Assembly (NCBI GenBank): GCA_035293985.1
Contig: DATGLS010000031.1
Coordinates: 248,001-312,000 of the forward strand
DNA: 64,000 nucleotides
Direction of reading: 5' to 3'
Source: JAVDCA01 sp035293985
GTDB lineage: Bacteria > Pseudomonadota > Alphaproteobacteria > Rhizobiales > Xanthobacteraceae
Shown here: one piece after another, positions 16,071 through 24,364 of the stretch
Numbering within the stretch: position 1 is the first letter of the stretch
Layout: the number at the start of each line of letters is the position of its first letter
Made by a program: the position numbers and the translations under genes
The notes under the pieces: model-generated
Told to the model about the DNA's origin: nothing
Database searches by the model: none
Seen by the model: the letters and a program-made list of their open reading frames with translations, nothing else

Positions 16071-17242
16071 GGCAGTGGCCTTAGTTCGACGGTCGCACCG
16101 GCCGGATAGCCTTCGCTGTCGGCGGGGACCACGACGTAACCATCGGCACTCGCGATCGACTGCAGCGACAGATAACCGGACGCGAATGGAGCGACGCCGC
16201 CCGCATCACGCCGCACGAGCACGATTTCGGCGTGCCCGAGTGTGGATGCAATTTTGCGTGTCAGGGTCACGAAGCTTCCTTGCTCTGCGTCGTGATGTCC
16301 GGCGAGCCGCGCCACCATCCGGCGGCCGAGTGTGAGCCAGACCGCAAGCGCGGCGTCGAGGCGCCCGGGGACGATCAGGACGGGCCGCTCCTGGAACAGG
16401 CCAAACGCCGCCGTCTCGCCGGGCGCCAGCGCGACGCCGTGAAACGCAACGGAACCGAGGCGCGCCAGATCTCGCACGCTGTCGTCACGACGACCGCTGC
16501 CGCTGCCGCCGATCAACATCACGGCAGAAGCCGTCGGGGTAACGTCGTCAAGCTCGTCGAAGCGCGAATCGCGGGTGTGTTGGCCGAGGAGAACGCGGGC
16601 GCCGGCAGTCCCTGCCGCTTGCGACAGCACGCCGGCGATCGCCCTTATGATGGCATCGCTCAAGGGCGAACTATGCGTGACGTTGATCCGGATCAGGGGC
16701 CGGCGGATCTCGACCTCGCTCACGCCGAGCGCCGACAGGGCTGCGACCACGCTCGGACGCAAGCGCGCACCGGCCTGCACAAGGAGATCGCCGGCGGCGG
16801 CATCGCCACCCTGCGACAGCACGCCGTCACCGGAGGCGAGAGGCGCAAGCGCATGAACGGCGTGCGCGCGCAGCTCGACCGTGTCGAGCGGAGCGACTGC
16901 ATCCGTTCCAGCCGGCAGAGGGTCGCCAACATCGACGAACGCCGGTTCACCGGCGAGTGCTGCCGGCGCGTAAGCGCTGGCATCGAGCGTCGCGGCCGCG
17001 TCCACCGCGATGCCGTCACGCAAAGCGATAGCCGATGCGGGATGCGCATAACGATAGACGATGTCGTCCGCCAACGTGAGTCCCGCCGCCTGCGCGAGCG
17101 TGGAGCGGCCAGGCGCGACCGGCATGACGAGGCGGTCGATGCAGGCAAGCGCATCCGCAAGCGGAACGAGCCGCTCGATGCGCTGCGGTGGGTTGGCGTC
17201 GACCATCGCGGTTATGTGGGGTTCCGGACCCAGGCGGGTCAA
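16067..17242 (-). CDS. Divergent MoeA-like protein
   Basis: A 391-residue protein related to MoeA over its whole length but altered at key sites. The DG-A segment is kept as ALRDGIAVDAAA, and AFHGVALAPGETAAFGLF with VLIVPGRLDAALAVWL match the MoeA C-terminal half. The canonical STGDE motif is replaced by NVTHSSPLSDAI, and the GGVSxGxxD box reads IGGSGSGRRDDSV. It is probably not a classical molybdenum transferase and may act with the fusion protein downstream, to which it is translationally coupled. An internal ATG at 17206 is an alternative start. It is divergent from tusA across 53 bases. Confidence 0.75.
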   Translation of the reverse strand: MTRLGPEPHITAMVDANPPQRIERLVPLADALACIDRLVMPVAPGRSTLAQAAGLTLADDIVYRYAHPASAIALRDGIAVDAAATLDASAYAPAALAGEPAFVDVGDPLPAGTDAVAPLDTVELRAHAVHALAPLASGDGVLSQGGDAAAGDLLVQAGARLRPSVVAALSALGVSEVEIRRPLIRINVTHSSPLSDAIIRAIAGVLSQAAGTAGARVLLGQHTRDSRFDELDDVTPTASAVMLIGGSGSGRRDDSVRDLARLGSVAFHGVALAPGETAAFGLFQERPVLIVPGRLDAALAVWLTLGRRMVARLAGHHDAEQGSFVTLTRKIASTLGHAEIVLVRRDAGGVAPFASGYLSLQSIASADGYVVVPADSEGYPAGATVELRPLP

Positions 17243-17295
17243 GCGAACCTTGACGCGCGCCTGAGGTCATGGCGAATGAGATTGGTTAGCGCGAG

Positions 17296-17526
17296 ATGCC
17301 GATGGCCGAGACGACGATCAATCTGCGTGGCTTGAAATGCCCACTGCCGGCGCTGCGCGCCCGCAAGGCGCTGTCGAAGATGCCGGCGGGCGACGTGCTG
17401 GTGGTCGAGTGCACCGATCCGCTGGCCGAGATCGATATCCCCAACCTGGTGCGCGAGACAGGGGATGCGCTCGAGGGGAAGACGCAAGAAGGGGACGTCC
17501 TCCTGTTTCGGATTCGCAAGGGGTGA
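17296..17526 (+). CDS. Sulfurtransferase TusA/SirA family
   Basis: A 76-residue cytoplasmic sulfur carrier. The catalytic signature is present as LRGLKCPLPALRARKAL, with the CPxP cysteine near residue 15. Family members relay persulfide sulfur, in E. coli both to tRNA thiolation and to FdhD/molybdenum cofactor sulfuration. The position beside the MoeA cluster and FdhD makes a role in Mo-cofactor or formate dehydrogenase sulfuration plausible (inference). The start at 17296 gives MPMAETTINL; ATG 17302 is possible. Confidence 0.9.
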   Translation: MPMAETTINLRGLKCPLPALRARKALSKMPAGDVLVVECTDPLAEIDIPNLVRETGDALEGKTQEGDVLLFRIRKG

Positions 17527-17538
17527 GGTGAGCACAGC

Positions 17539-17593
17539 GCTTGCGCTCCTTCTCCCCCGTTTAGGGACCCTTTAGGGGGGAGGGGGCGCAAGC
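17539..17593. terminator. Bidirectional hairpin between convergent genes
   Basis: A near-perfect inverted repeat between the ends of tusA and the minus-strand TctC gene. The arm GCTTGCGCTCC..CTCCCCC pairs with GGGGGGAG..GGCGCAAGC around a short loop. Its place between two convergent stops fits a transcription terminator for both, although no long T-run follows. Confidence 0.65.
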
Positions 17594-17609
17594 ATCTTCC
17601 TTGCGGCCC

Positions 17610-18584
17610 TCACTTCTCCACCAGGCCGAGCTGCTCGATCACGGGCTTCCAGCGCGAGGTCTCGCGCGCGATCAGGGCGTTGAAGTCCGCGACCGTCATG
17701 GCGTCGGCGACGACGCCGAGCTGGCGCAGGCGCTCCTGCGCCTGCGGCGCCGTCATGGCGCGCACGATCTCGCGGTTGACCTTTTGCGCGATGTCGGCCG
17801 GCAGGCCGGCGGGCGCGGAGAGCGAGAACCAGACCGTGCTGGCGATGTCGGGATAGCCGAGCTCGGTGAAGGTCGGGATCGCCGGATAGTCGGGGATCCG
17901 GGTCTTTCCCGTGTGGGCGAGGCCGAGCAGGGTGCCGGCCTCGAGCGCAGCCGAGGTGGACGAGAGGGTCTGGCACGAGAATGCGATATGCCCGCCGAGA
18001 AGATCGGCGAGGCCCTGCGAGGCGCCCTTGTAGGGAATGAGCTCGATCTTGATCCCGGCCTTGCGGGCGAAGAGCTCGCACACCAGCTGGCCCATGCTGC
18101 CGACGCCCGAGGACGAATAAGTCAGCGGCTTGTCGCTCGCTTTCGCGCGGGCGATGAAATCGGCGAGCGACTTCATGCCGCTCGCGGGATTGACCGACAA
18201 GACCACCGGCGAGCCTGCGATATAGGCGATGTTGACGAGATCGCGGTTCGGATCGAAGCCGAGCCTGGGCTTGCTCGACGGATCGAGGGCCAGCACCGCC
18301 ACGCTGCTCAGCACGAAGTTGTAGCCGTCGGGCGGGGTGTTGATGACGCTCTGGATGCCGATCACCCCGCCGGCGCCGGCGCGGGTCTCGACGAAGAACT
18401 GCTGGTGGAACGCCTTCGACAGCGCGTCGGCAACCAGGCGCGCCAGGATGTCGGCGGCGCCGCCAGCCGCGAAGGTGTTGACGACGCGCACCGGCCGCGC
18501 CGGCCACTCCTCGGCCCGTGCCGGCGCAAGGCAGAGAAGTGCCGCGGCGAACGCGGCCGCGAGTATGGCGGTTGATCGCTTCAC
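17610..18584 (-). CDS. Tripartite tricarboxylate transporter substrate-binding protein (TctC/Bug)
   Basis: A 324-residue periplasmic solute-binding protein for small organic acids. A Sec signal (AILAAAFAAALLCLAPARA) leads into the family N-terminus EWPARPVRVVNTFAAGGAADI. Other family landmarks are AGAGGVIGIQSVINTPPDGY and the GVGSMGQLVCELF block. No TctA or TctB membrane genes are adjacent, so it is an orphan of the kind expanded in alpha- and betaproteobacteria. The ligand is unknown. It is divergent from the PdxA-family gene at 18657. Confidence 0.93.
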   Translation of the reverse strand: MKRSTAILAAAFAAALLCLAPARAEEWPARPVRVVNTFAAGGAADILARLVADALSKAFHQQFFVETRAGAGGVIGIQSVINTPPDGYNFVLSSVAVLALDPSSKPRLGFDPNRDLVNIAYIAGSPVVLSVNPASGMKSLADFIARAKASDKPLTYSSSGVGSMGQLVCELFARKAGIKIELIPYKGASQGLADLLGGHIAFSCQTLSSTSAALEAGTLLGLAHTGKTRIPDYPAIPTFTELGYPDIASTVWFSLSAPAGLPADIAQKVNREIVRAMTAPQAQERLRQLGVVADAMTVADFNALIARETSRWKPVIEQLGLVEK

Positions 18585-18656
18585 GGGCGCTCCCTTTTGC
18601 TCTATCTGGCGGTTTGCTGCGGCGAGGCTAAATCCGCCGCGGCCATAAGGTCAAAC

Positions 18657-19658
18657 ATGCCCGAGCATCGACTGCCCCGCATCGCGATCGCGACCGGAGA
18701 TCCGGCCGGCATCGGTCCGGAGATAAGCCTCAAGGCCGCGCTCGATCCGGCGGTGCGCGCAGTGTGCCGGCCGCTCGTGGTCGGCGATGCGGATGCGATC
18801 CGAAAGCACGCGAGCGCGGCCGCCATCGCGGCGCCATTGCACGTCATCTCCGATATAAGCGAGGCGCGCTGGCGCGACGGCGCGATCGAGCTGCTGGCGG
18901 CACCATTCGGCGAGAGCGCCGGCCTCGCGTTCGGCGTCAATGACGCGGCCTACGGCCGCGCGACGCTCGCGAGCGCGGCGCGGGCGATCGCGGCGGCGCG
19001 CGCCGGTGAGGTCGACGCGGTGGTGGCGGCGCCGCACAACCAGACCTCGATTGCGGCGGCCGGCATCGCGTTCGACGGCTATCCGTCGTTCGTCGCGCGC
19101 GAGACCGGCATGAATCACCACGACGTGTTCCTCATGTTGTGCTTCGGCGTTAGGCGCATCGTCCATTGCACGCTGCACGTGGGTGTCGCGCAGGCGCTGA
19201 CCCTGATCACGCGCGAGCGGGTCGTCCGCACGATCCGCGCCGCGGACGCGGCGCTGCGGCGTATCGGCATCGCGGCGCCGCGGATCTGCGTCAGCGGGCT
19301 CAACCCGCATGCGGGCGAAGGCGGCCTGTTCGGCCGCGAGGAGATCGACGTGATCGCGCCCGCGATCGCCGACGCGCAGGCGGACGGAATCGCGGTCGTC
19401 GGGCCGTTCGGCGCCGACACGATGCTCCAACGCAATGACGTCGATGCGTTCGTGGTCATGCTGCACGACCAGGGGCACATCGCCGCGAAGCTGCTCGCGT
19501 TCAACCAGTCGGCCGCGTTCGCGATCGGCAGCCCGATCCTATTCTCGTCGGTGGCGCATGGCAGCGCGTTCGATATCGCCGGCAAAGGTATCGCGAGCCC
19601 CGCCGCGATGATCGAGGCAATTACGCGGCTCGTGGGCGCGAAACAGGTGGCTGCCTGA
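18657..19658 (+). CDS. PdxA family 4-phosphate dehydrogenase
   Basis: A 333-residue NAD-dependent, metal-requiring dehydrogenase of the PdxA family. The N-terminal signature IAIATGDPAGIGPEISLKA and the block GLNPHAGEGGLFGREEIDVI are diagnostic, as are MLHDQGHIAAKLLAF and HGSAFDIAGKG. The segment APHNQTSIAAAGIAFDGY differs from the typical vitamin B6 enzyme, and the neighbours are catabolic, so a PdxA2-like role on another 4-phosphosugar acid is possible. The start ATG at 18657 was preferred to in-frame codons further upstream because it gives the family N-terminus. Confidence 0.85.
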   Translation: MPEHRLPRIAIATGDPAGIGPEISLKAALDPAVRAVCRPLVVGDADAIRKHASAAAIAAPLHVISDISEARWRDGAIELLAAPFGESAGLAFGVNDAAYGRATLASAARAIAAARAGEVDAVVAAPHNQTSIAAAGIAFDGYPSFVARETGMNHHDVFLMLCFGVRRIVHCTLHVGVAQALTLITRERVVRTIRAADAALRRIGIAAPRICVSGLNPHAGEGGLFGREEIDVIAPAIADAQADGIAVVGPFGADTMLQRNDVDAFVVMLHDQGHIAAKLLAFNQSAAFAIGSPILFSSVAHGSAFDIAGKGIASPAAMIEAITRLVGAKQVAA

Positions 19659-19754
19659 CGCGCGATAACAATGTTGCGTCTTGATCGACGCGCGCTCGTT
19701 CGTATAGTCGACCTCGGGTGGATATCGCGCGGTTAGCGCGACAATGGGGGCGGC

Positions 19755-19940
19755 GTGGGCGTTCTGTTGATCACTTGCCCGGTGACCGGCAAGGAGTTTT
19801 CGACCGGCATCGAGACCGACGAGCTGAGCCTCGACCTCATTCCGGACACGGTCGCGCGCTCGACCTGTCCGCATTGCGGCGACGAGCATCCATGGTCGAA
19901 ATTGGATGTGCGGCTGAGCGAGGACGGATCGGCCGCATGA
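19755..19940 (+). CDS. Small zinc-ribbon-like protein
   Basis: A 61-residue protein with two potential metal-binding pairs: ITCPVTGKEF near the N-terminus and STCPHCGDEH in the second half, arranged like a compact zinc ribbon. It is acidic overall. The start ATG/GTG region at 19755 is followed by MGVLLITCP. It stands alone between the PdxA-family gene and the amidohydrolase gene. I recognise the pattern as a conserved hypothetical in rhizobia-like bacteria but cannot give a function. Confidence 0.65.
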   Translation: MGVLLITCPVTGKEFSTGIETDELSLDLIPDTVARSTCPHCGDEHPWSKLDVRLSEDGSAA

Positions 19941-20100
19941 TACCCGGTGCTGTGGATATCGCGCAGCGCGCCCGTGCATAACAACGGGGATCGTCCCGTA
20001 AGTTGGATCGCGCCCCTCGTGCGACTCAACATTCGAATGTCTGCATGCGTGTTGGGTCTCGCCAAGGCGCTCGACCCAACCTAGGGCGGATGGCGAGACT

Positions 20101-21219
20101 TCAACTCAGCCCGTACACTGCCCTGGCGTTGCCCGCATAGACGCGCCGGCGATCCTCGTCGGGAAGGTTCGACGGCACTGCCATGAACGGATCGTCGAAA
20201 TCCCAGTGCGGATAGTCGCTGGAGAACATGATCCGGTCGAGGCCGATCCAGCTCATCAGGTCGAGCAGGTGCTCGGGCTTCTCGGTCTCTTCCATCGGCT
20301 GGGTGGTGATCCAGAGATGCTCGCGCATGTATTCGGACGGCGCCTTCTTGAGGTGCGGGACCTCGTCGCGCATGCGCTTCCAGTTACGGTCGAGCCGCCA
20401 GCCGAGCGCCGGCAGGAAGCCGATGCCCGACTCGATCAGCACGATCTTGAGGTCACGGTAGCGCTCGAACACGCCCTCCATGATGAAGCTCGTGATCAGC
20501 GCCTGCGCCGATGTCGCGTTCTCGGTCGTCTCCTCGATGTAGTAGGAGGGCCAGCCGGTGTTGGTCCCGGCCCAGCCGCTGGAGCCGAACACGTGGATGC
20601 CGACCGGCAGGCCAGCCTCGACGGCCGCCTCGTAGATCGGCCAGTAGCGCCGCCGGCCCAGCGCCTCGCTGGTGCGGCTGAGCATGAACACCTGGACGAA
20701 CTCGGGCCGTCCGGCGCAGCGCCTGACCTCGCGCGCGGCCGCCACGCCGTCCTCGTAGGGCACGCAGATCGACGCCCGGAACCGCGGCTCGCGGCCGACC
20801 CAGGACTCGGCCTGCGCCTCGTTCGCGGCAGTCGCCATGGCGGCGGAAAAATCCGCGTTCTGCTCGCCGAACCCGGCCGGCGAGAGCGGGGTCAGGATCG
20901 CGTGGTCGATCCCGTAGAAATCGAGATGCTGCTTGCGGATGAAGTCGATGTCGCTCCCGGGCACGCCGCCGGGCGGCCAAGCGTCGCGGCGCGATGCCAG
21001 CGGGGTGATCTTGGGGAATTGATAGCCCTTGGCATACCCGTGGCGCTGGCGGATGCCGTAGGTGTGGAGATATTGCCACCAGCGCTCGCTCAGATGCGGC
21101 TTGAGCTGCTCGTATGCGATCCTGGGGTGGAAGTCGCAGTCGACGATCTCGAGCTTGGTCTTCTGCGCCCGTAGCGGCGCCCTGAGCTCCATGTTCATGG
21201 CCGGCTCCCTTTGGCGCAC
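20101..21219 (-). CDS. Amidohydrolase family protein (ACMSD-like)
   Basis: A metal-dependent hydrolase or decarboxylase of the amidohydrolase-2 class. The metal-binding DxH appears as EIVDCDFHPRI near the N-terminus. Further landmarks are VGIHVFGSSGW, the block EYMREHLWITTQPMEE and the C-terminal FSSDYPHWDFDDP with the conserved Asp. The closest relatives in the window are 42159-43391 and, more distantly, 62881-64000. The most likely start is an internal ATG at 21198 (MNMELRAP). The substrate is unknown; relatives act on aromatic or heterocyclic acids. Confidence 0.85.
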   Translation of the reverse strand: MRQREPAMNMELRAPLRAQKTKLEIVDCDFHPRIAYEQLKPHLSERWWQYLHTYGIRQRHGYAKGYQFPKITPLASRRDAWPPGGVPGSDIDFIRKQHLDFYGIDHAILTPLSPAGFGEQNADFSAAMATAANEAQAESWVGREPRFRASICVPYEDGVAAAREVRRCAGRPEFVQVFMLSRTSEALGRRRYWPIYEAAVEAGLPVGIHVFGSSGWAGTNTGWPSYYIEETTENATSAQALITSFIMEGVFERYRDLKIVLIESGIGFLPALGWRLDRNWKRMRDEVPHLKKAPSEYMREHLWITTQPMEETEKPEHLLDLMSWIGLDRIMFSSDYPHWDFDDPFMAVPSNLPDEDRRRVYAGNARAVYGLS

Positions 21220-21263
21220 TCAATATACGCCGGTTCGGGTGATTCCGACAGGGGCATGCGCGC

Positions 21264-21356
21264 CAGGGATCAGCGATCAGGAATCAGCGATCAGGGATCA
21301 GGGATCAGGGATCAGCCAAGTGGTTCCGTTGATCCCTGATGCCTGATCACTGATCT
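21264..21356. repeat. Tandem GATCAGGGAT repeats with inverted partner
   Basis: At least six adjacent near-copies of a 7-10 base unit (GATCAGGGATCAG) run from 21264 to 21316. The complementary GATCCCTGATGCCTGATCAC follows at 21330-21355, so the element can fold on itself. It sits between the starting end of the amidohydrolase gene and the stop of the TctC gene. A similar design with another unit is at 60072-60152. Confidence 0.75.
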
Positions 21357-22339
21357 CCTGTCATGTTCGCCTCTTTGGCAATCTCGGTCCAGCGCGCGAG
21401 CTCCTTGTCGAACCAGGCATCGAGCTCGTGCGGCGTCATGCTTCTCGCATCGATGCCGAGCGAGCGGGTGCGCTCGGCGAACTCCGGCGAGTCGACCACG
21501 GCGCCGACATAGGTGGTGAGCTTTTCCAGCACCGGTGCCGGGATGCCGGCTGGGCCGATCATGGCGTTGAAGGCGACGACGTTGAACCCGGGAAAGGTCT
21601 GCGCGATGGTCGGCGCCGTCTCGGCTCCCGGCAAGGGCACGAGACCGCAGCCGGCGATCAGCTTGAGCTGCCCGGTGTCGACATAGCGCCGCGCCGAATG
21701 CCAGATGTCGAACATCAAAGGCACGCGGCCCGCGATCACGTCGTTGAGCGCCGGCGCGCTGCCGTTATAGGCGATGTGTTGCATGCGGATGCCGGCGCGC
21801 TGCTTGAGCATCTCGCCCGCGAGATGGCCGACGCCGCGCGGGCCGGGCGAGGTGTAGTTGAGCGGCTCGAGGCTCCTCTTCGCGATGTCGATCACCTCGG
21901 CGAGCGTGCGCGCCGGAAATGCCGCGTTGGCGACCAGCGCGACGGGCTGGGTCGCGATCATGCTGATGGAGACGAAATCCGCCTTGGTGTCATAGGGCAG
22001 CTTGATGCCGATCGCCGGATTGATCAGGAACGAGTTGGTGGCGATGCCGATGGTGTAGCCGTCGGCCGGCGCCTTGGCGATCGCCGCGGTCGCCACGATG
22101 GTGCCGGCCCCCGGCCGGTCCTCGACCACCACCGGCTTGCCGTGCCAGCGCTCGGCCAGCAGCTCGGCGAGGATTCGCGCGATCACATCGGTCGGCCCCC
22201 CGGCCGCGAACGGCACGATGATCTTGACCGTGCTGGCGGGAAACTCCGCCGCCTCCTGCGCGCGGACGCGCGCGGCCGCGCATGTCGCGAGCGCGAGACC
22301 GCAGAAGGAACGTCTCGTCCAATGCATGTTGCAATTCAT
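21347..22339 (-). CDS. Tripartite tricarboxylate transporter substrate-binding protein (TctC/Bug)
   Basis: A 330-residue periplasmic binding protein. The N-terminus WTRRSFCGLALATCAAARVRA resembles a twin-arginine or long Sec signal, unlike the simple Sec signals of its paralogues here. The mature part begins with the family sequence STVKIIVPFAAGGPTDVIAR, followed by VEDRPGAGTIVATAAIAKAP. It is an orphan without TctAB and lies divergent from the class II aldolase gene at 22443. Its stop lies inside the end of the tandem-repeat element at 21264-21356. Confidence 0.92.
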   Translation of the reverse strand: MNCNMHWTRRSFCGLALATCAAARVRAQEAAEFPASTVKIIVPFAAGGPTDVIARILAELLAERWHGKPVVVEDRPGAGTIVATAAIAKAPADGYTIGIATNSFLINPAIGIKLPYDTKADFVSISMIATQPVALVANAAFPARTLAEVIDIAKRSLEPLNYTSPGPRGVGHLAGEMLKQRAGIRMQHIAYNGSAPALNDVIAGRVPLMFDIWHSARRYVDTGQLKLIAGCGLVPLPGAETAPTIAQTFPGFNVVAFNAMIGPAGIPAPVLEKLTTYVGAVVDSPEFAERTRSLGIDARSMTPHELDAWFDKELARWTEIAKEANMTGDQ

Positions 22340-22442
22340 CTCGAGCCCCGGCCGCCCGATACTTTTCCAGACGCAAATCTAGCCGGTTTGTGTAGAAAAG
22401 AACCCCCGCCAATAGAAGCATGCCCAAGGAGCATTCAGCCCA

Positions 22443-23258
22443 ATGGCCGACAGTCTCGCCGCCCTCCGCGAGGAGCTTTCGCTCGCGAACCGCATCCTCG
22501 CCCACGAAGGCATCGTCGATGCGTTCGGCCATATCAGCGTGCGCCATCCGCACGATCCGGGACGCTTTCTCATCTCGCGCCACCGCGCGCCGGCGCTGGT
22601 GCAGCCGGATGACATTCTCGAATACACGCTCGACACCGAGCCGGTGCACGCGACGCCGGCCGGCTGGCGCCACTACGGCGAGCGGGTGATCCACGGCTGC
22701 ATCTACCAGGCGCGGCCGGACATCATCTCGATTTGTCACCATCACGCGCCATCGATGATGCCCTATGCGATCTCGCGCGCCGCTATGGTGCCGGTCTATC
22801 ACCTCGGCGCCAGCATGGGGCTCACGGTGCCGTTCTGGGACAGCCGCGACGATTTCGGCTCGACCGCACTGGTGCTGGTGAAGCCGGAGGAAGGTCATTC
22901 GCTCGCCAAGGCGCTCGGCAAAAGCTGGACCATCCTGATGGGCCGGCATGGCGCGACCGCGGCGGGCAAATCGATCCGCGAATGCGTCTTCCGCACGATC
23001 TTTTCCTGCAAGAACGCCGAGCTGCAGACGCAGGCGCGCCTGCTCGGCCATGTCGAGCCGCTCGACGCCAAGGAGGTCGAGCTCGCCGCCGCTTACAATC
23101 TGCGCCCCGGCCCGCTGGAGCGCGCGTGGGATTACTGGGCGAAACGGGTGCTGGATGCGGAGGCGCAAGTAGCGCCGGCGAAAGCGGCGAGCACCGCGGC
23201 GGGCATGGCGGCGAAAAAGGCGAAGAAGCCGGCCGCGAAAGGAAAGCGCAAGCGGTAG
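22443..23258 (+). CDS. Class II aldolase/adducin family protein
   Basis: A 271-residue zinc-dependent aldolase-family enzyme (L-fuculose-1-phosphate aldolase or ribulose-epimerase type). It has the N-terminal AFGHISVRHP, the metal ligands in ICHHHAPSMMPYAIS and a histidine in LMGRHGATAAGKSI. Zinc-binding histidines are present as expected. The last 25 residues are rich in Lys and Ala (KKAKKPAAKGKRKR), an unstructured basic tail unusual for the family. It is plus strand, 156 bases ahead of the panB-like gene with a palindromic repeat between them. Confidence 0.87.
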   Translation: MADSLAALREELSLANRILAHEGIVDAFGHISVRHPHDPGRFLISRHRAPALVQPDDILEYTLDTEPVHATPAGWRHYGERVIHGCIYQARPDIISICHHHAPSMMPYAISRAAMVPVYHLGASMGLTVPFWDSRDDFGSTALVLVKPEEGHSLAKALGKSWTILMGRHGATAAGKSIRECVFRTIFSCKNAELQTQARLLGHVEPLDAKEVELAAAYNLRPGPLERAWDYWAKRVLDAEAQVAPAKAASTAAGMAAKKAKKPAAKGKRKR

Positions 23259-23305
23259 ACGCATTGACGCCGCGTAAGGCGGCGGGGCAAGACACTCCCG
23301 CACCC

Positions 23306-23404
23306 GTCACGGCCGGGCTTGTCCCGGCCATCCACGTCTTACCTGGTTCGTTGCCGCGAAGACGTGGATGCCCGGCACACGGCTGCACACGGCCGGGCAT
23401 GACG
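23306..23404. repeat. Palindromic intergenic repeat, family 1 (copy A)
   Basis: A copy of a dispersed element of about 85-100 bases whose core is ATCCACGTCTT...AAGACGTGGAT, flanked by CCGGGC/GCCCGG and ending GGGCATGACGG. It lies between the aldolase and PanB-family genes. Four other copies are at 49191-49273, 53441-53533, 58702-58785 and 62785-62867. Confidence 0.85.
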
Positions 23405-23414
23405 GATCGATAGA

Positions 23415-24233
23415 GTGAGAAACATCATGGACAACGTCACCATTCCGGCGCTGCAGCAGATGAAGCGCGACGGCAAGAAAATCGCCGGCGTGGTGGCGTG
23501 GGATTATCCCATGGCCCGGATCGCCGATCGTGCCGGGGTCGAGTTCATCTCGGTGGGCGACTCGGTCGGCGTCAATCTGTGGGGCCATGCCAATCCGCTC
23601 GAGGTCACGCTCGACGAGATGCTGGTCGTATGCAAGGCGGTGCGGCGCGGCACCACGCGCGCGCTGGTGAGCTGCGATGTGCCGTTCGGGCCGGTGCAGC
23701 AGGGCGTCGACACCGCGCTGGCCGCCGCGATCCGTCTCGTCAAGGAAGGCGGCGCCGACATGATCAAGGTCGATGCCGCGGCCGATTTCCCCGATGCCGT
23801 GCGGGCGCTGGTGCGCGCCGGCATTCCGGTATTTGCTCAATTCGGGCTCACGCCGCAGACCGCGCTCAAGTTCGGCATTCCCTATGGCGCGCAGTCGGCG
23901 CCCGGCGCGCAGGCGCCCGCCGAGCTGACCCGGCAGCTGGTCGAGGAGGCTAAGCTGCTCGAGGAGGCCGGCGCCTCGTTGCTCGATTTCACCAATTCGG
24001 GGCCGGTCGCCGGCAAGGCGGTGGTCGAGGCCGTGGGCATTCCGGTGATCGGCGGCTTCGGCGGCGGGCCCTGGCTCGACGGCCGCGTGCGGCTCGCCCA
24101 CACCGCGATCGGTTACGCCGAGAAGTGGCTCGACGCCAAGACCGACACTTACGTGAACACCGCCAAGGCGACCCTGGACGCCTTCACGGCGCTGATCGCC
24201 GACGTGCGGGCCGGCCGCCAGATCAAGGGCTGA
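23415..24233 (+). CDS. 3-methyl-2-oxobutanoate hydroxymethyltransferase family (PanB-like)
   Basis: A PanB-fold enzyme; the classical role is addition of a hydroxymethyl group to ketoisovalerate in pantothenate synthesis. Matching features are TIPALQQMKRDGKKIAGVVA, the metal-binding FISVGDSVGVNLWG and VSCDVPFGPV, and MIKVDAAADFP. It departs from the classical enzyme in several blocks (for example FGLTPQTALKFGIPYGAQ instead of the usual GLTPQ...GG..VQG), so it may act on a related substrate. No panC is nearby. GTG 23415 or ATG 23427 may be the true start. Confidence 0.75.
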   Translation: MRNIMDNVTIPALQQMKRDGKKIAGVVAWDYPMARIADRAGVEFISVGDSVGVNLWGHANPLEVTLDEMLVVCKAVRRGTTRALVSCDVPFGPVQQGVDTALAAAIRLVKEGGADMIKVDAAADFPDAVRALVRAGIPVFAQFGLTPQTALKFGIPYGAQSAPGAQAPAELTRQLVEEAKLLEEAGASLLDFTNSGPVAGKAVVEAVGIPVIGGFGGGPWLDGRVRLAHTAIGYAEKWLDAKTDTYVNTAKATLDAFTALIADVRAGRQIKG

Positions 24234-24364
24234 ATGCTCCGGGCCCGCTGAGTTCCGCGGCGAAATCCCCGCTGGATAGCGGCGAATTGGCCCTTGCTTG
24301 CAGGCCCCGTTGAGCTATTTCAGTAGGGTATCCTCGCGACCCACCAGCCAGACAGGACAACGCC

